Assembly: GCF_016654005.1 (NCBI RefSeq)
Contig: NZ_JAEPWN010000002.1
Span: forward strand, 1-64,000
Direction: 5' to 3'
DNA length: 64,000 nucleotides
Origin: Brevundimonas nasdae
Lineage (GTDB): Bacteria; Pseudomonadota; Alphaproteobacteria; Caulobacterales; Caulobacteraceae
Position 1 is the stretch's first letter, and each line of letters begins with the position of its first letter. Position numbers and translations under genes: made by a program. Positions 1 through 7,937 of the stretch are shown one piece after another. The notes beneath the pieces were generated by a model, which worked only from the letters and a program-made list of their open reading frames with translations, ran no database searches and was not told the DNA's origin.

Positions 1-11
1 GTCGCCACGCG

Positions 12-2384
12 CTATGATCGATGCCCGACCGTCTTCCTCTCCGCCATAGCTCTCGCTGCAACCGTCCTCTTCTGGCTATGAGTCCTGAGCCTAGGGAATA
101 CCTTCTCGCCAGGAGCTGCGTCCAACGCCGCATTCACTCCAGCGAGCCGTGATTCCGCATGCTGCATCTGTGTTTGAAAATGAGGGGCGCGGCTCCCAGT
201 TTGCCTCAGCCTATCGATATGCACCTCAAATCGGCGCTTCAACGTCTGCAAGTTGTCCTGTTCCGCTGCCGCATCGGTCCGAACCAAGTGCGAGCAGCTA
301 TTGAAGCACTCGAGATGCTTCAAACACGGACTGGCAGCGAAGCTATTAAGGCAAAATCCGTAAGGTGTAATATGCAGAGATCCAGCTTCAGCATTAAGGT
401 ATTCAAATGCCGCTTCATCGCCCATGATAGTTTGAAGCTCCAGAAACCGCTTAACGACAGGGCCTTGGATCTTTCTACTGCGTATCAGATCGAACGCCTT
501 GCGCGCTTTCGGGCCTAACATTTCGTCCGCCAGACGTGACTGTCCCGGCTCCATCTCCTCAAGGCGTTCAGATACAGACCGATGGTCATAAGTGTAGCTC
601 TGAGCCACCGAAGTGCGATTGAAGCGCTTTGTAATGATGGTGTCAGCCACGCCCAACTTGAACATTTCAGTGGTCTGAAAATGTCGCAACGAATGAGGGT
701 TTACTGAGAACGATCTAGCCTGCTCGCTCTTGCCGTACTTTTTGAATATGAGGCCCGGATTCTTCCCGCCCAGCTGTAGCTCTAGGTCTGCTTTGTCTGC
801 CCTTTTCACCGAAAAATACCGGTCGATATCGACGATCGCATCGTACTTTTCTTCCGCGATGATCTTTCCAGGGAGCAGAAAAAGGAAAGCGTCGCTACGC
901 AGATCTTTCTCGCCGAACTGCACCACCCTCTCGTCTGGCAATTTCAGTTGAAGATGATCGCGTGCGTAAACTTCCATGTCGCCTGCGCGAATATAAACAC
1001 CTCGTCCGTCATTCCTCTCCCTCAGAGCGAAACTAAATAGTTCTCCTCGGCTGCGTCGAAGAATCGGCCTTTGCAACGCAGCTTCCATGCGACGGAAATA
1101 TTCCCGGACCTGCTTGTGTTCTCCGCTCTGGTGAACGTGGTGGTCTTGATGATCGCGCATTTCGTTCAAAATTGCGGGATCATAGTTGGAGCGATATTTT
1201 GAGCGCAGGTCTGCTGGGATAGGCTCCTGGGACGTCTGCATAATACCAGACATTCGGCGATAAGCTTCAGCCCACGGGAGAAGATCGTCGTTAGACAGTC
1301 CGACAAAAAGCCGTTGTTCGGCGTGTTGGCGCTGCAACATGAGCCTTTGTGGCGCCGTTGCGCGAAGGACGGCTGCTACAGATTCTCGCACAATAGGAGC
1401 GAGCAGGCTCGGCACGTGATGCAGAGCTTCGACAAATTCTTGTCCCGGTCCATCCTGATGCTGCTTCTCAGCAAAATGAAGCAAGCCGGTCCCTGGCTCC
1501 GGTGGGCCGTATATGCGCGGATGGGGCGGGGAGTCATTCCTGTTTACGAGTGTTTTTTCGGGCAGGAGAACTAACTCTCCAACTCTAAAACCGGTTACAA
1601 TAAGTACCCTTGCTTGATGGAATCGAATTAAATCTGAAGTGGTGCGCGGAGTTTCGCTAAACACGATCCGAACGAGTTCCGACAAATCTTCCTGTTCAGG
1701 AAGTTTATCCTCAAAATGACGAATGCTTAGTTTTGATCTAAGGGAGTCAGGCCTCTTCGTGTCAAGCTGACGCCGCGCCACCTGGACGAGCTTGGCCTCC
1801 TGTTCTTGAACGAGCGCCCTATCCGGATAGGCAGAACAATATTGGGCCAGAGGTCGACGTTCGGCTAACTGAAAAGCATCAAACCAGCCCGATATCATCC
1901 CCTTTAACAAGCGAGCCCACTGCCCCGAAGTGCTCGCCATGAGCCCAACATTGTAGGCCAAACGCACCTGATCGGAGGTTATTTGCGAGGGCGATGCTGA
2001 CCCTACGCAGCCAGCAAGAAGGCGGAAGGGGTTGCCCAGGTTAGAGATCCCGTTCCTGGGCTTGTTTCGCTTTACGAAAAGATCGTGCAGCAAAAGCGCC
2101 TTGTAGAGTTCGATCCAATCACGTCCCATGACGGCAGGCATAACTCCACCACACAGCGTTTGGAGCGCCGCCGCACCCGACCCGAGAGTTCCGAATGTCG
2201 AGAGGAATGCGCGCTCTCCAGCGCCATGCTTCGCCGCAGCGCGCAAGTCCCACCAGCTCTCGCGAGGGATGCGTCCGTCCTCCAGATCGTATGGAACCTC
2301 CCAGTCCAGCTGATGATCAATTGCAATCTGCTGCGCACGAAGAATGAAAGAGTCCAGTTCAGACGGCATGTGATGCACCAGCAC
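12..2384 (-). CDS. Large tyrosine recombinase/integrase, third gene of trio
   Basis: This 790-aa protein is a site-specific DNA recombinase of the phage-integrase fold. Visible catalytic elements are an Arg in the GFRVGEL segment (about residue 260), the HSLRHFQT box (His-x-x-Arg) around residue 560, and a Tyr-containing SYTYDH segment about 30 residues later that could supply the nucleophile. After the catalytic domain comes a Cys-rich tail (CLNSF, then CLKHLECFNSCSH) that probably binds zinc, followed by a basic helical end. It is about twice the usual integrase length, as in trio-type elements. The start overlaps the upstream stop by 26 bp; an internal Met five codons later is an equally good start. 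It is likely to act together with the two upstream recombinases. Confidence 0.8.
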   Translation of the reverse strand: MLVHHMPSELDSFILRAQQIAIDHQLDWEVPYDLEDGRIPRESWWDLRAAAKHGAGERAFLSTFGTLGSGAAALQTLCGGVMPAVMGRDWIELYKALLLHDLFVKRNKPRNGISNLGNPFRLLAGCVGSASPSQITSDQVRLAYNVGLMASTSGQWARLLKGMISGWFDAFQLAERRPLAQYCSAYPDRALVQEQEAKLVQVARRQLDTKRPDSLRSKLSIRHFEDKLPEQEDLSELVRIVFSETPRTTSDLIRFHQARVLIVTGFRVGELVLLPEKTLVNRNDSPPHPRIYGPPEPGTGLLHFAEKQHQDGPGQEFVEALHHVPSLLAPIVRESVAAVLRATAPQRLMLQRQHAEQRLFVGLSNDDLLPWAEAYRRMSGIMQTSQEPIPADLRSKYRSNYDPAILNEMRDHQDHHVHQSGEHKQVREYFRRMEAALQRPILRRSRGELFSFALRERNDGRGVYIRAGDMEVYARDHLQLKLPDERVVQFGEKDLRSDAFLFLLPGKIIAEEKYDAIVDIDRYFSVKRADKADLELQLGGKNPGLIFKKYGKSEQARSFSVNPHSLRHFQTTEMFKLGVADTIITKRFNRTSVAQSYTYDHRSVSERLEEMEPGQSRLADEMLGPKARKAFDLIRSRKIQGPVVKRFLELQTIMGDEAAFEYLNAEAGSLHITPYGFCLNSFAASPCLKHLECFNSCSHLVRTDAAAEQDNLQTLKRRFEVHIDRLRQTGSRAPHFQTQMQHAESRLAGVNAALDAAPGEKVFPRLRTHSQKRTVAARAMAERKTVGHRS

Positions 2385-3852
2385 TCGCCATCCCGACGAC
2401 CTCTTCTATGGCTTCGAGCGTGACACGGAGCTGCATCATTGCCGGACTAACGCGATCTATAAGTTGTGGTTGGTCAAATGAACGCACGACATCCCGCATT
2501 TCAACCAACAGTGTTGCGTGCACTTCAGGATCAGCCACAGGGAGAAACTTGTGACAAGTATAGCAAGCTAGGACTGGGTTCCTCTGGCATGACGATTGCC
2601 CTGCTTGGCAGGCGCCGATCCCCGAAATCGGGACGCCGTGAGGCATCCCTGAAATCTGCTGATCAACTGGTCTTGAGAGAAGCTGTGCGGCCGTGATCAT
2701 ATCACCGCGGGCCGCAGCAGCGACGCCTTGATATGTGGGCGAATAGCCCAACGCCATGTTCACCAGTTTGGCCTGGTTCTGAGACGCGGCAAAATACACT
2801 TGGGCGGCTGTCGTATCTGTATGCCCAAGAAAATCGCTCAGAGACTCGTGTGAAATTCCAGCGTCGACAAGGCGTTGAGCACTGGTGTGTCGAAGGGTCT
2901 GGCTTGAGTAACTGGCCCCTGTGATTTCAAGCAATGCGTCGGCAATCAAAGTGCCGATCCGCTCTGGTGCTAGGCCAAAGAACTTGACTTCACCAGCCGG
3001 ACGGCAGGCAATCCATCGCCGGAGGATCGGTACCCAACTCTGCTGCATTCGCCGCGTCACCAACCTGCCGACTTTCTGACGCCGCTGCTTCAACAACTCG
3101 ACACGTATATGCAACGCGTCATCGCTGTGAAAAGTAAAGTCAGACATCTCTAGCGATGCAATTTGAGTGCGCCGAAGGCCGAACTGGAAAGACAGGGCCA
3201 AGATGGCCGCAACTCGAATTCGATCTGAACCCGAACTGTCTAGGTTACGAACCGTTTGATCGATAAATTCTACTATCTGGCTTTGCGAAGCAGTGGGAAG
3301 AAAGCTCGAGGCGTCTCGAACGCCTTTATATTTATCCAGATCGTGTCCAGGAAGCGCGCGAACAAAATCCAAATCAGCGGGATGCCAGCGTCCAATTTCC
3401 CAAGCGCACGCGAAACGTATCGCAGATCTTATCGCAACAGCGTCATGCCTAGATAGTTGATCTCGGAACTGATCGATCCATAGTTTTTGAAAATCGTTAG
3501 GGGTCAAAGTCGCAACCGCAAACACTATCGCGTGAAGCTTTCCCTCGTCGTGCATCGCTATATAGCGATGGCCGTAGTTCATTACGGTTGTAACCGAACC
3601 TTCAATTAATCTGTCAGCTAAATGCGCCCGGATAAACTGATCGATCCATGGGTGATCAAAGCTCAATCTGAGGTTTCTAATACCTCCATTAATGTGCAGC
3701 GACCACTCGCTCAGAGCAGGCTGTTTAAGCGTCACATCTTTGCGGCCGTAACGATCCCTGTACCTGACCAAGGGCGGCATGGCCGGCAAAGCAGGGAGGG
3801 GAGGGGGCTGTTGATCGAGCGGAAAAAGTGAATACTGCACCACTAGCTCCAC
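2359..3852 (-). CDS. Tyrosine recombinase, second gene of trio
   Basis: This 497-aa integrase-family protein has an N-terminal SAM-like DNA-binding region, a catalytic Arg in GLRRTQIASL, the QTLRHTSAQRL box, and FLGHTDTTAAQVYFAA containing His and the likely nucleophile Tyr. A C-terminal Cys cluster (GACQAG..SCQRNP..ACYTCHKFLP) looks like a zinc site and is shared in style with the third protein of the trio. It overlaps the first recombinase gene by 10 bp and the third by 26 bp, which argues for translational coupling and joint function. The role of each of the three recombinases cannot be told from sequence alone. Confidence 0.82.
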   Translation of the reverse strand: MELVVQYSLFPLDQQPPPLPALPAMPPLVRYRDRYGRKDVTLKQPALSEWSLHINGGIRNLRLSFDHPWIDQFIRAHLADRLIEGSVTTVMNYGHRYIAMHDEGKLHAIVFAVATLTPNDFQKLWIDQFRDQLSRHDAVAIRSAIRFACAWEIGRWHPADLDFVRALPGHDLDKYKGVRDASSFLPTASQSQIVEFIDQTVRNLDSSGSDRIRVAAILALSFQFGLRRTQIASLEMSDFTFHSDDALHIRVELLKQRRQKVGRLVTRRMQQSWVPILRRWIACRPAGEVKFFGLAPERIGTLIADALLEITGASYSSQTLRHTSAQRLVDAGISHESLSDFLGHTDTTAAQVYFAASQNQAKLVNMALGYSPTYQGVAAAARGDMITAAQLLSRPVDQQISGMPHGVPISGIGACQAGQSSCQRNPVLACYTCHKFLPVADPEVHATLLVEMRDVVRSFDQPQLIDRVSPAMMQLRVTLEAIEEVVGMASAGASHAV

Positions 3853-5021
3853 ACTCCGCTTCGCAACGCTGCCAGAGTGTCATCGAAACTTTCGTTCCAC
3901 ATCTTCGCGTAGCGCGGCTCGAAGAATGCGCGAGCATAGTGAAATGGCATTTCTGAACCTGGAGCCCACCCCATAAAGGGACGAATCCTGCGCCCTATTT
4001 CCTCAAACTCCATCCCGCCCTCCGAAAATCGTTGATACCTGACTACAGCTGCTGTGTGTCGAAGCGAGTGGGGCGAGAGTTGGTCATTAGCTCGCGCGGC
4101 CAAGGCATTGCGCGCCTGAGCAGAAAGACTCCGTTTTATCTTCAGGAATATCTCATTGAGAGACTGCTTGGATATCGGAGCCCCTTCCTGCGAAGAGAAT
4201 AGGTACCCATGCGCCGGGTCACCGCGATAATGAACGATATAGTTGTCAATCGCTGCTGTAAGTGCTCTCGACAGCGGCAGGTCGCGGCTTGCCCAATGGT
4301 TCTTCAGTTGCGGTGAACTGGATCGTCGATCTTCGTGCTCTGGCGGGCGAATACTGACCCAAAATACCTGTTCTCCCGTGCGAAAATCGAACTCATTCTG
4401 AAGGCTATCGGGTGTAAGAAGAAGCAATTCACTGCGACGCAAGCCAAGCTGGAATAGCATTAGAGCCATGGCATAATTCCGCCACCGATTTGTCTCAGTG
4501 CGAAACGGATTTCTCTCGCTGTCGGGGTTCACGATGTCAAACACATCTTCTAGGACAATGGCAGGCAAGGACTTTACTTGGATCGACGCAGTAGCTGCTT
4601 TTGGCTGGGCGCGTAGCTGCGAATAGGAGCGCTGAAGACGCTGCAGGTCCTTCGATAGATCTCGAGGATCGGCCCCGTTAATCATACTTAGGACACCGAA
4701 CACGAAGCGCCTTTGGAGCGCCCAACGCTTCTCCGGCGCCGTTTGAGACTGATGACCTAACAAGGCTGAGGACAGTACGCGTTGGATAGCGTTGAGATCC
4801 GCAGCAACAAGCGCTCGATCGAGGTCGACTGGCGGATTCAGGCGTTCAGCATCATGATAGAGTTGGGATATAGCAAAGGCATGTTTTTCGCGCGTCGCGA
4901 TGGCCTGGTGTGCGTTGAGAAAATCAAGCCATATCGTTGCGGCATACCGAGGTAGCCCGAGCGCATCGGTGCATACTGGACCGCGCAAGGATGCTGGGAT
5001 CAAACTCATACGCCAAAACAC
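3843..5021 (-). CDS. Tyrosine recombinase, first gene of trio
   Basis: This 392-aa protein is an integrase of usual length. An N-terminal core-binding region (about residues 20-130) is followed by a catalytic domain with GLRRSELLLL (Arg), SPHSLRHTAAV (His-x-x-Arg) and a C-terminal MGWAPGSEMPFHYARAFF segment carrying the Trp and candidate Tyr. The more usual Gly-His before the Tyr is replaced by Gly-Trp, as in several recombinase families. It is promoter-proximal in the trio operon. The ATG at 5021 is used, although a second Met four codons inside is possible. Upstream lies a 357-bp non-coding stretch with a strong inverted repeat. Confidence 0.82.
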   Translation of the reverse strand: MFWRMSLIPASLRGPVCTDALGLPRYAATIWLDFLNAHQAIATREKHAFAISQLYHDAERLNPPVDLDRALVAADLNAIQRVLSSALLGHQSQTAPEKRWALQRRFVFGVLSMINGADPRDLSKDLQRLQRSYSQLRAQPKAATASIQVKSLPAIVLEDVFDIVNPDSERNPFRTETNRWRNYAMALMLFQLGLRRSELLLLTPDSLQNEFDFRTGEQVFWVSIRPPEHEDRRSSSPQLKNHWASRDLPLSRALTAAIDNYIVHYRGDPAHGYLFSSQEGAPISKQSLNEIFLKIKRSLSAQARNALAARANDQLSPHSLRHTAAVVRYQRFSEGGMEFEEIGRRIRPFMGWAPGSEMPFHYARAFFEPRYAKMWNESFDDTLAALRSGVWS

Positions 5022-5378
5022 ACAACCAACCGTAGCTGTCGTAGCTTCAGCAGGATTAGACGGGAATGATCAAGGGCATACGTGTCGAATGGAGCCCGCC
5101 CAAGCCCAAGCTGCTGCGCTGTTTTGAATGGCTGCGCAGCTTGGGCTTGAGCTCATGTTGCAACGGAAATGAACTTGGTCGGCCTTCGCATAATGAATAT
5201 TAGGCGCAAATCTCGTCGCGACGCAGTTCCTGGCCAATTGTCACTTTTCTCATTCCTTGAGAATCTCACCGGCCACGACCATTCGCAGCGGGTTTGAGTT
5301 CAGATCAGTCGAGTTTGATCGAATTGCTGCGACTCCGTGATCATGAGCGCAGCTTGAGTGGCCAGCCCGGCTCGTAGC
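5022..5378. other. Gene-free stretch upstream of the recombinase trio
   Basis: No convincing gene. The stretch holds the inverted repeat at 5101-5149 and must contain the promoter of the trio operon on the minus strand. It may also contain the right end or attachment core of the element; no duplicated core could be matched because the left end is outside the window. Confidence 0.5.
5101..5149. repeat. 14-bp perfect inverted repeat upstream of trio
   Basis: The arms CAAGCCCAAGCTGC (5101-5114) and GCAGCTTGGGCTTG (5136-5149) are perfect reverse complements around a 21-nt spacer. The site sits about 80-130 bp upstream of the first recombinase start. Possible roles are recombinase binding at an element end, an operator, or a hairpin in the leader; the sequence does not decide. 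No run of T follows, so a terminator is less likely. Confidence 0.8.
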
Positions 5379-5750
5379 TCAGGCGGCGGCGGCGCTCGGC
5401 GGCGCTTCGCCCAGGTGCAGCAGAACTGCGGTGTAGATGATGTCGCTGATGATCACGTCGCGATCTTCGGCGATCCCACGGACGCGGTTCGCCAGAGGCC
5501 GCGGCACGGCGAGAGATGTCGAGGGCGACGACGTGGGTCCCGCGATCAGCCCGTTCTTCCAGCGATCGATCTGGTTATCCAGGAATTCCTGCACGACGTC
5601 GGAATAGAGGTCGGCGACCGTCCTGCCCTCGTCACGGGCAACGGCTTTCATCCGTTTGTGGGCCCATCGCGGAATACGCATGGACAGGTTGGCCCGGGGT
5701 ATACCCCAGTCAACTTCATCGCGGATGTGTGTGGGTTCTGGCTCTGTCAT
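5379..5750 (-). CDS. Tandem ribbon-helix-helix-like protein
   Basis: This is a small protein of about 123 aa. The ATG at 5750 is chosen over a GTG at 5798 because it has an AGGGAG ribosome site 8 nt upstream. Two similar segments follow each other: ANLSMRIPRWAHKRMKA with its helices (about residues 20-58) and TSLAVPRPLANRVRGIA with its helices (about 77-114). Each has the strand-helix-helix pattern of Arc/MetJ/CopG DNA-binding proteins, so one chain could form a pseudo-dimeric RHH unit. The C-terminus is Ala-rich. It lies between the recombinase trio and tniQ and may be an element regulator, an antitoxin without a toxin, or a directionality factor. The family call is mine from pattern only. 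Confidence 0.55.
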   Translation of the reverse strand: MTEPEPTHIRDEVDWGIPRANLSMRIPRWAHKRMKAVARDEGRTVADLYSDVVQEFLDNQIDRWKNGLIAGPTSSPSTSLAVPRPLANRVRGIAEDRDVIISDIIYTAVLLHLGEAPPSAAAA

Positions 5751-5885
5751 CGGCAAACTCCCTGCTGCGGCGGGAGAATCGCTGATCGTGGACTCCACGT
5801 CTAGTCGCCGGCGTCAACACAGCGTGCTCCGATTTCTCGGTCAGGCTATATAGCTATCTGGCAACGTTCGACGGAGGGCTAGGTC

Positions 5886-6014
5886 GTGCTCGACGAGTTT
5901 TCATTGTTGGTCGTGCTGGTCTTCTTCGCGGTGCTCGCTCTCGGAGCGCTTCTCTCGCGAGCAGCTCGAGCATGGCGGGGTATTAACGTCCGCCGTGAGC
6001 ACCATCGAGAATGA
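5886..6014 (+). CDS. Small single-pass membrane protein, 42 aa
   Basis: A short open frame starts with GTG behind a strong GGAGG ribosome site (5873-5877) with 8-nt spacing. It encodes one hydrophobic segment (about residues 7-24, LLVVLVFFAVLALGALL) followed by a basic tail rich in Arg and His. It ends 11 bp before the convergent tniQ stop. The ribosome site and the clean transmembrane-plus-basic layout argue for a real gene. I do not recognise a family. It could be cargo of the transposon or a small toxin-like peptide. Confidence 0.45.
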   Translation: MLDEFSLLVVLVFFAVLALGALLSRAARAWRGINVRREHHRE

Positions 6015-6025
6015 CTTCGCACGCC

Positions 6026-7057
6026 TCAGTTGAGGCCGGCCAAGGCGGCCAGTTGCTCAGCCGCAGCCCATCGAGTTTGGAGCTCGTCGGACCAGCCGTG
6101 CACCCGCGCGCGTAGCTGATGAAACGCTTGGACTGGCAGGGCCACGGCCAGCAGCCCCAGCGGGTCCATGCCGACGTCGCCGATCACTCGCCGCCGGCCC
6201 TTGGGCACGACGAGCGCCACCACGCGGGAAAACCAATCGCCTAGCACTTCCCGCTCATGACAATAGCCGGGCGACGGCCAGCGCAGAGCGATGGCGGCGC
6301 GCGCGAACAGAAGCCGATCGGCCGGGTCCAGCACCATTAGGAGACCTTCTGGCAGAGTGAGCGCAAGCGGCGCGATGTGACGGCCCCGACGAGGCTCTTC
6401 AAAAAGGGTCAGCGCGGCGCCCCTTCCCAAGGCCAGGTTGATCTGGACGGAAAGCGCGTCGACGAGGTCCCTCACCTCGCGGACTGAAGTTGTGACGTGC
6501 GAGGCGGCTGATCGGACCGGGTCGACCATCTGGGCGGCGAATAGAAGGCTGTCTAAGGGCTCCTGCTCGACGTTCGACAACCCATGATCCTGACGGGGCA
6601 GGCTGACATCGAACGGAAGCATGACCGAGGCCTGCGCCTCTGTCGGTATCAGGAGCGGCGCGCCATGCTTGAGACACACCGTCGAAAGCGGGTGGGTCCA
6701 CGCTGTCCTCACATGGAGCGGCCTCCCCGCCTCGGCGTCTCCGGCAAGACAGCAGGCGCATACCCGCCAATCCAACTCTGCGCGCGAAGGTCGCTCAGTA
6801 ATCGTGAGAATAGGATGCACCGCCGCTCTGACCTGGTCGAGGTCGACGGCGGTGCGCCGGGCGATCTGAACGAGGACCTCTTCGCCAGGCGCGTGGTCGA
6901 CCAACTGCAGGGGACAGCCGATCTCAACGGCGACATGATCCATATCCAGCAGATGCGTCCTCGCGATGCGGGCCAGCCAGGAGGACAGCGCCTCCCCCTC
7001 CTCCCGCTTGACGACGGGAAATGAGAGCGTCGCCCCATGCGGCCGATCAAACCCCAT
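6026..7057 (-). CDS. tniQ: TniQ transposition accessory protein
   Basis: TniQ-family protein of 343 aa, involved in target selection with the TniB ATPase. The N-terminal part carries the family signature GEALSSWLARIAR and the zinc-finger-like pairs VCACC and TVCLKHG, near residues 100 and 130. The start at 7057 (MGFDRPHG) is chosen because it overlaps the tniB stop by 11 bp, as expected for coupled genes; a longer frame from 7144 has an atypical Arg/Ser-rich N-terminus. It is the last gene of the tni operon. Its length is close to other TniQ proteins, longer than minimal forms used by CRISPR-associated transposons. Confidence 0.85.
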   Translation of the reverse strand: MGFDRPHGATLSFPVVKREEGEALSSWLARIARTHLLDMDHVAVEIGCPLQLVDHAPGEEVLVQIARRTAVDLDQVRAAVHPILTITERPSRAELDWRVCACCLAGDAEAGRPLHVRTAWTHPLSTVCLKHGAPLLIPTEAQASVMLPFDVSLPRQDHGLSNVEQEPLDSLLFAAQMVDPVRSAASHVTTSVREVRDLVDALSVQINLALGRGAALTLFEEPRRGRHIAPLALTLPEGLLMVLDPADRLLFARAAIALRWPSPGYCHEREVLGDWFSRVVALVVPKGRRRVIGDVGMDPLGLLAVALPVQAFHQLRARVHGWSDELQTRWAAAEQLAALAGLN

Positions 7058-7937
7058 TTTCGAGCCGCTCGCCTTTGAGCGCCACGGCTTCCAGCAGCTC
7101 GACCGACAGACGCTCGCTGCCGTCGCGAATAGCCGACCGTGCACAGCGTTCCAGCATGGCCAGCATTCGCCCGCCCGTGGGGCCGCACAGCTGAAGTAGC
7201 AGGTTCATGAAGCGTCGATCGACCACGGTCGGCCGACGCAGCGGAAACAACGCGATGCGCTGGCGGACCACGTCGACGACCCAGCTGTGCTTCTTGTCCC
7301 AGGCCGGGAGGGCGATAACCTCAAACCTCTGGGCAAGGTGCTCGTCGGAATAAACGAGGGCCTTCGACTCCCGCGAACCGAAACCGGCGATGGAAAGGCC
7401 CAGTTCATTGGACAGGTACTTCAGGGTGTTCAGGACGACCTGCTGAGCGCTGGCCCGCTGCAGCAAGGCGTGCTGCAACTCGTCGATGATCAGCAGGCGG
7501 GTGCGGCGTAGGCGCAGCTGATTGACGACCATCGCCCGAAGCCGCGCCGTCGTCGTCTCGGGAGCGCTCGCGCCAATCGCAGAGAGGATCTCGAGATAGA
7601 GGCGCTTCTCGTCGACCGTGGGCGGTGCCTGAATGACGACGACGCCGTCCTTGTCAGCCTCGTCACGCGATACCCGGCCGGCGTAGAGCGCCTTGAACCG
7701 GTCGATGATCGCCGATTTCCCATAGTTCGGCGGCGCGTGGACAACGACGGATGGCGGCCTTTGCCTGAGCGGCAGATCGATCAATTCAAACAGCCTGGTT
7801 ATGACCTCGTCTCCGGGCGGATAGGATATCCACCAGTCGCTGGAGATGAGCGCCAGCCGGGATGCGTCAGTCGCCAGCGCGCTGTCCTTCACCCGGTCGT
7901 CCAGATGGGCGAACGGATCGCTGGTGTCATCGATCAC
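7047..7937 (-). CDS. tniB: TniB AAA+ ATPase of Tn5053-like transposon
   Basis: This 296-aa ATPase is the transposition regulator related to TnsC and MuB. It has a Walker A loop HAPPNYGKS (about residues 67-75), Walker B RLLIIDELQHAL (Asp152, Glu153), and later sensor-type segments. Proteins of this family bind target DNA with ATP and recruit the TniA transposase. The gene overlaps tniA by 4 bp upstream (ATGA type) and tniQ by 11 bp downstream, so the three are one operon. It appears intact. Confidence 0.9.
   Translation of the reverse strand: MIDDTSDPFAHLDDRVKDSALATDASRLALISSDWWISYPPGDEVITRLFELIDLPLRQRPPSVVVHAPPNYGKSAIIDRFKALYAGRVSRDEADKDGVVVIQAPPTVDEKRLYLEILSAIGASAPETTTARLRAMVVNQLRLRRTRLLIIDELQHALLQRASAQQVVLNTLKYLSNELGLSIAGFGSRESKALVYSDEHLAQRFEVIALPAWDKKHSWVVDVVRQRIALFPLRRPTVVDRRFMNLLLQLCGPTGGRMLAMLERCARSAIRDGSERLSVELLEAVALKGERLENGV

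Larger units (their letters stand above)
12..5021 (-). mobile_element. Three-recombinase module (recombinase-trio element)
   Basis: Three different tyrosine recombinase genes lie head to tail on the minus strand with overlapping ends (10 bp and 26 bp), so they are probably translated as one operon. The DNA is visibly more A/T rich than the DNA to its right, a sign of transfer. Such trios are known as RIT elements, GInt islands and Tn554-like elements. The large, Cys-rich second and third proteins fit GInt or Tn554-like sets better than the smaller classical RIT proteins. The left terminus lies outside the window, so the true element ends are unknown. Confidence 0.75.
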
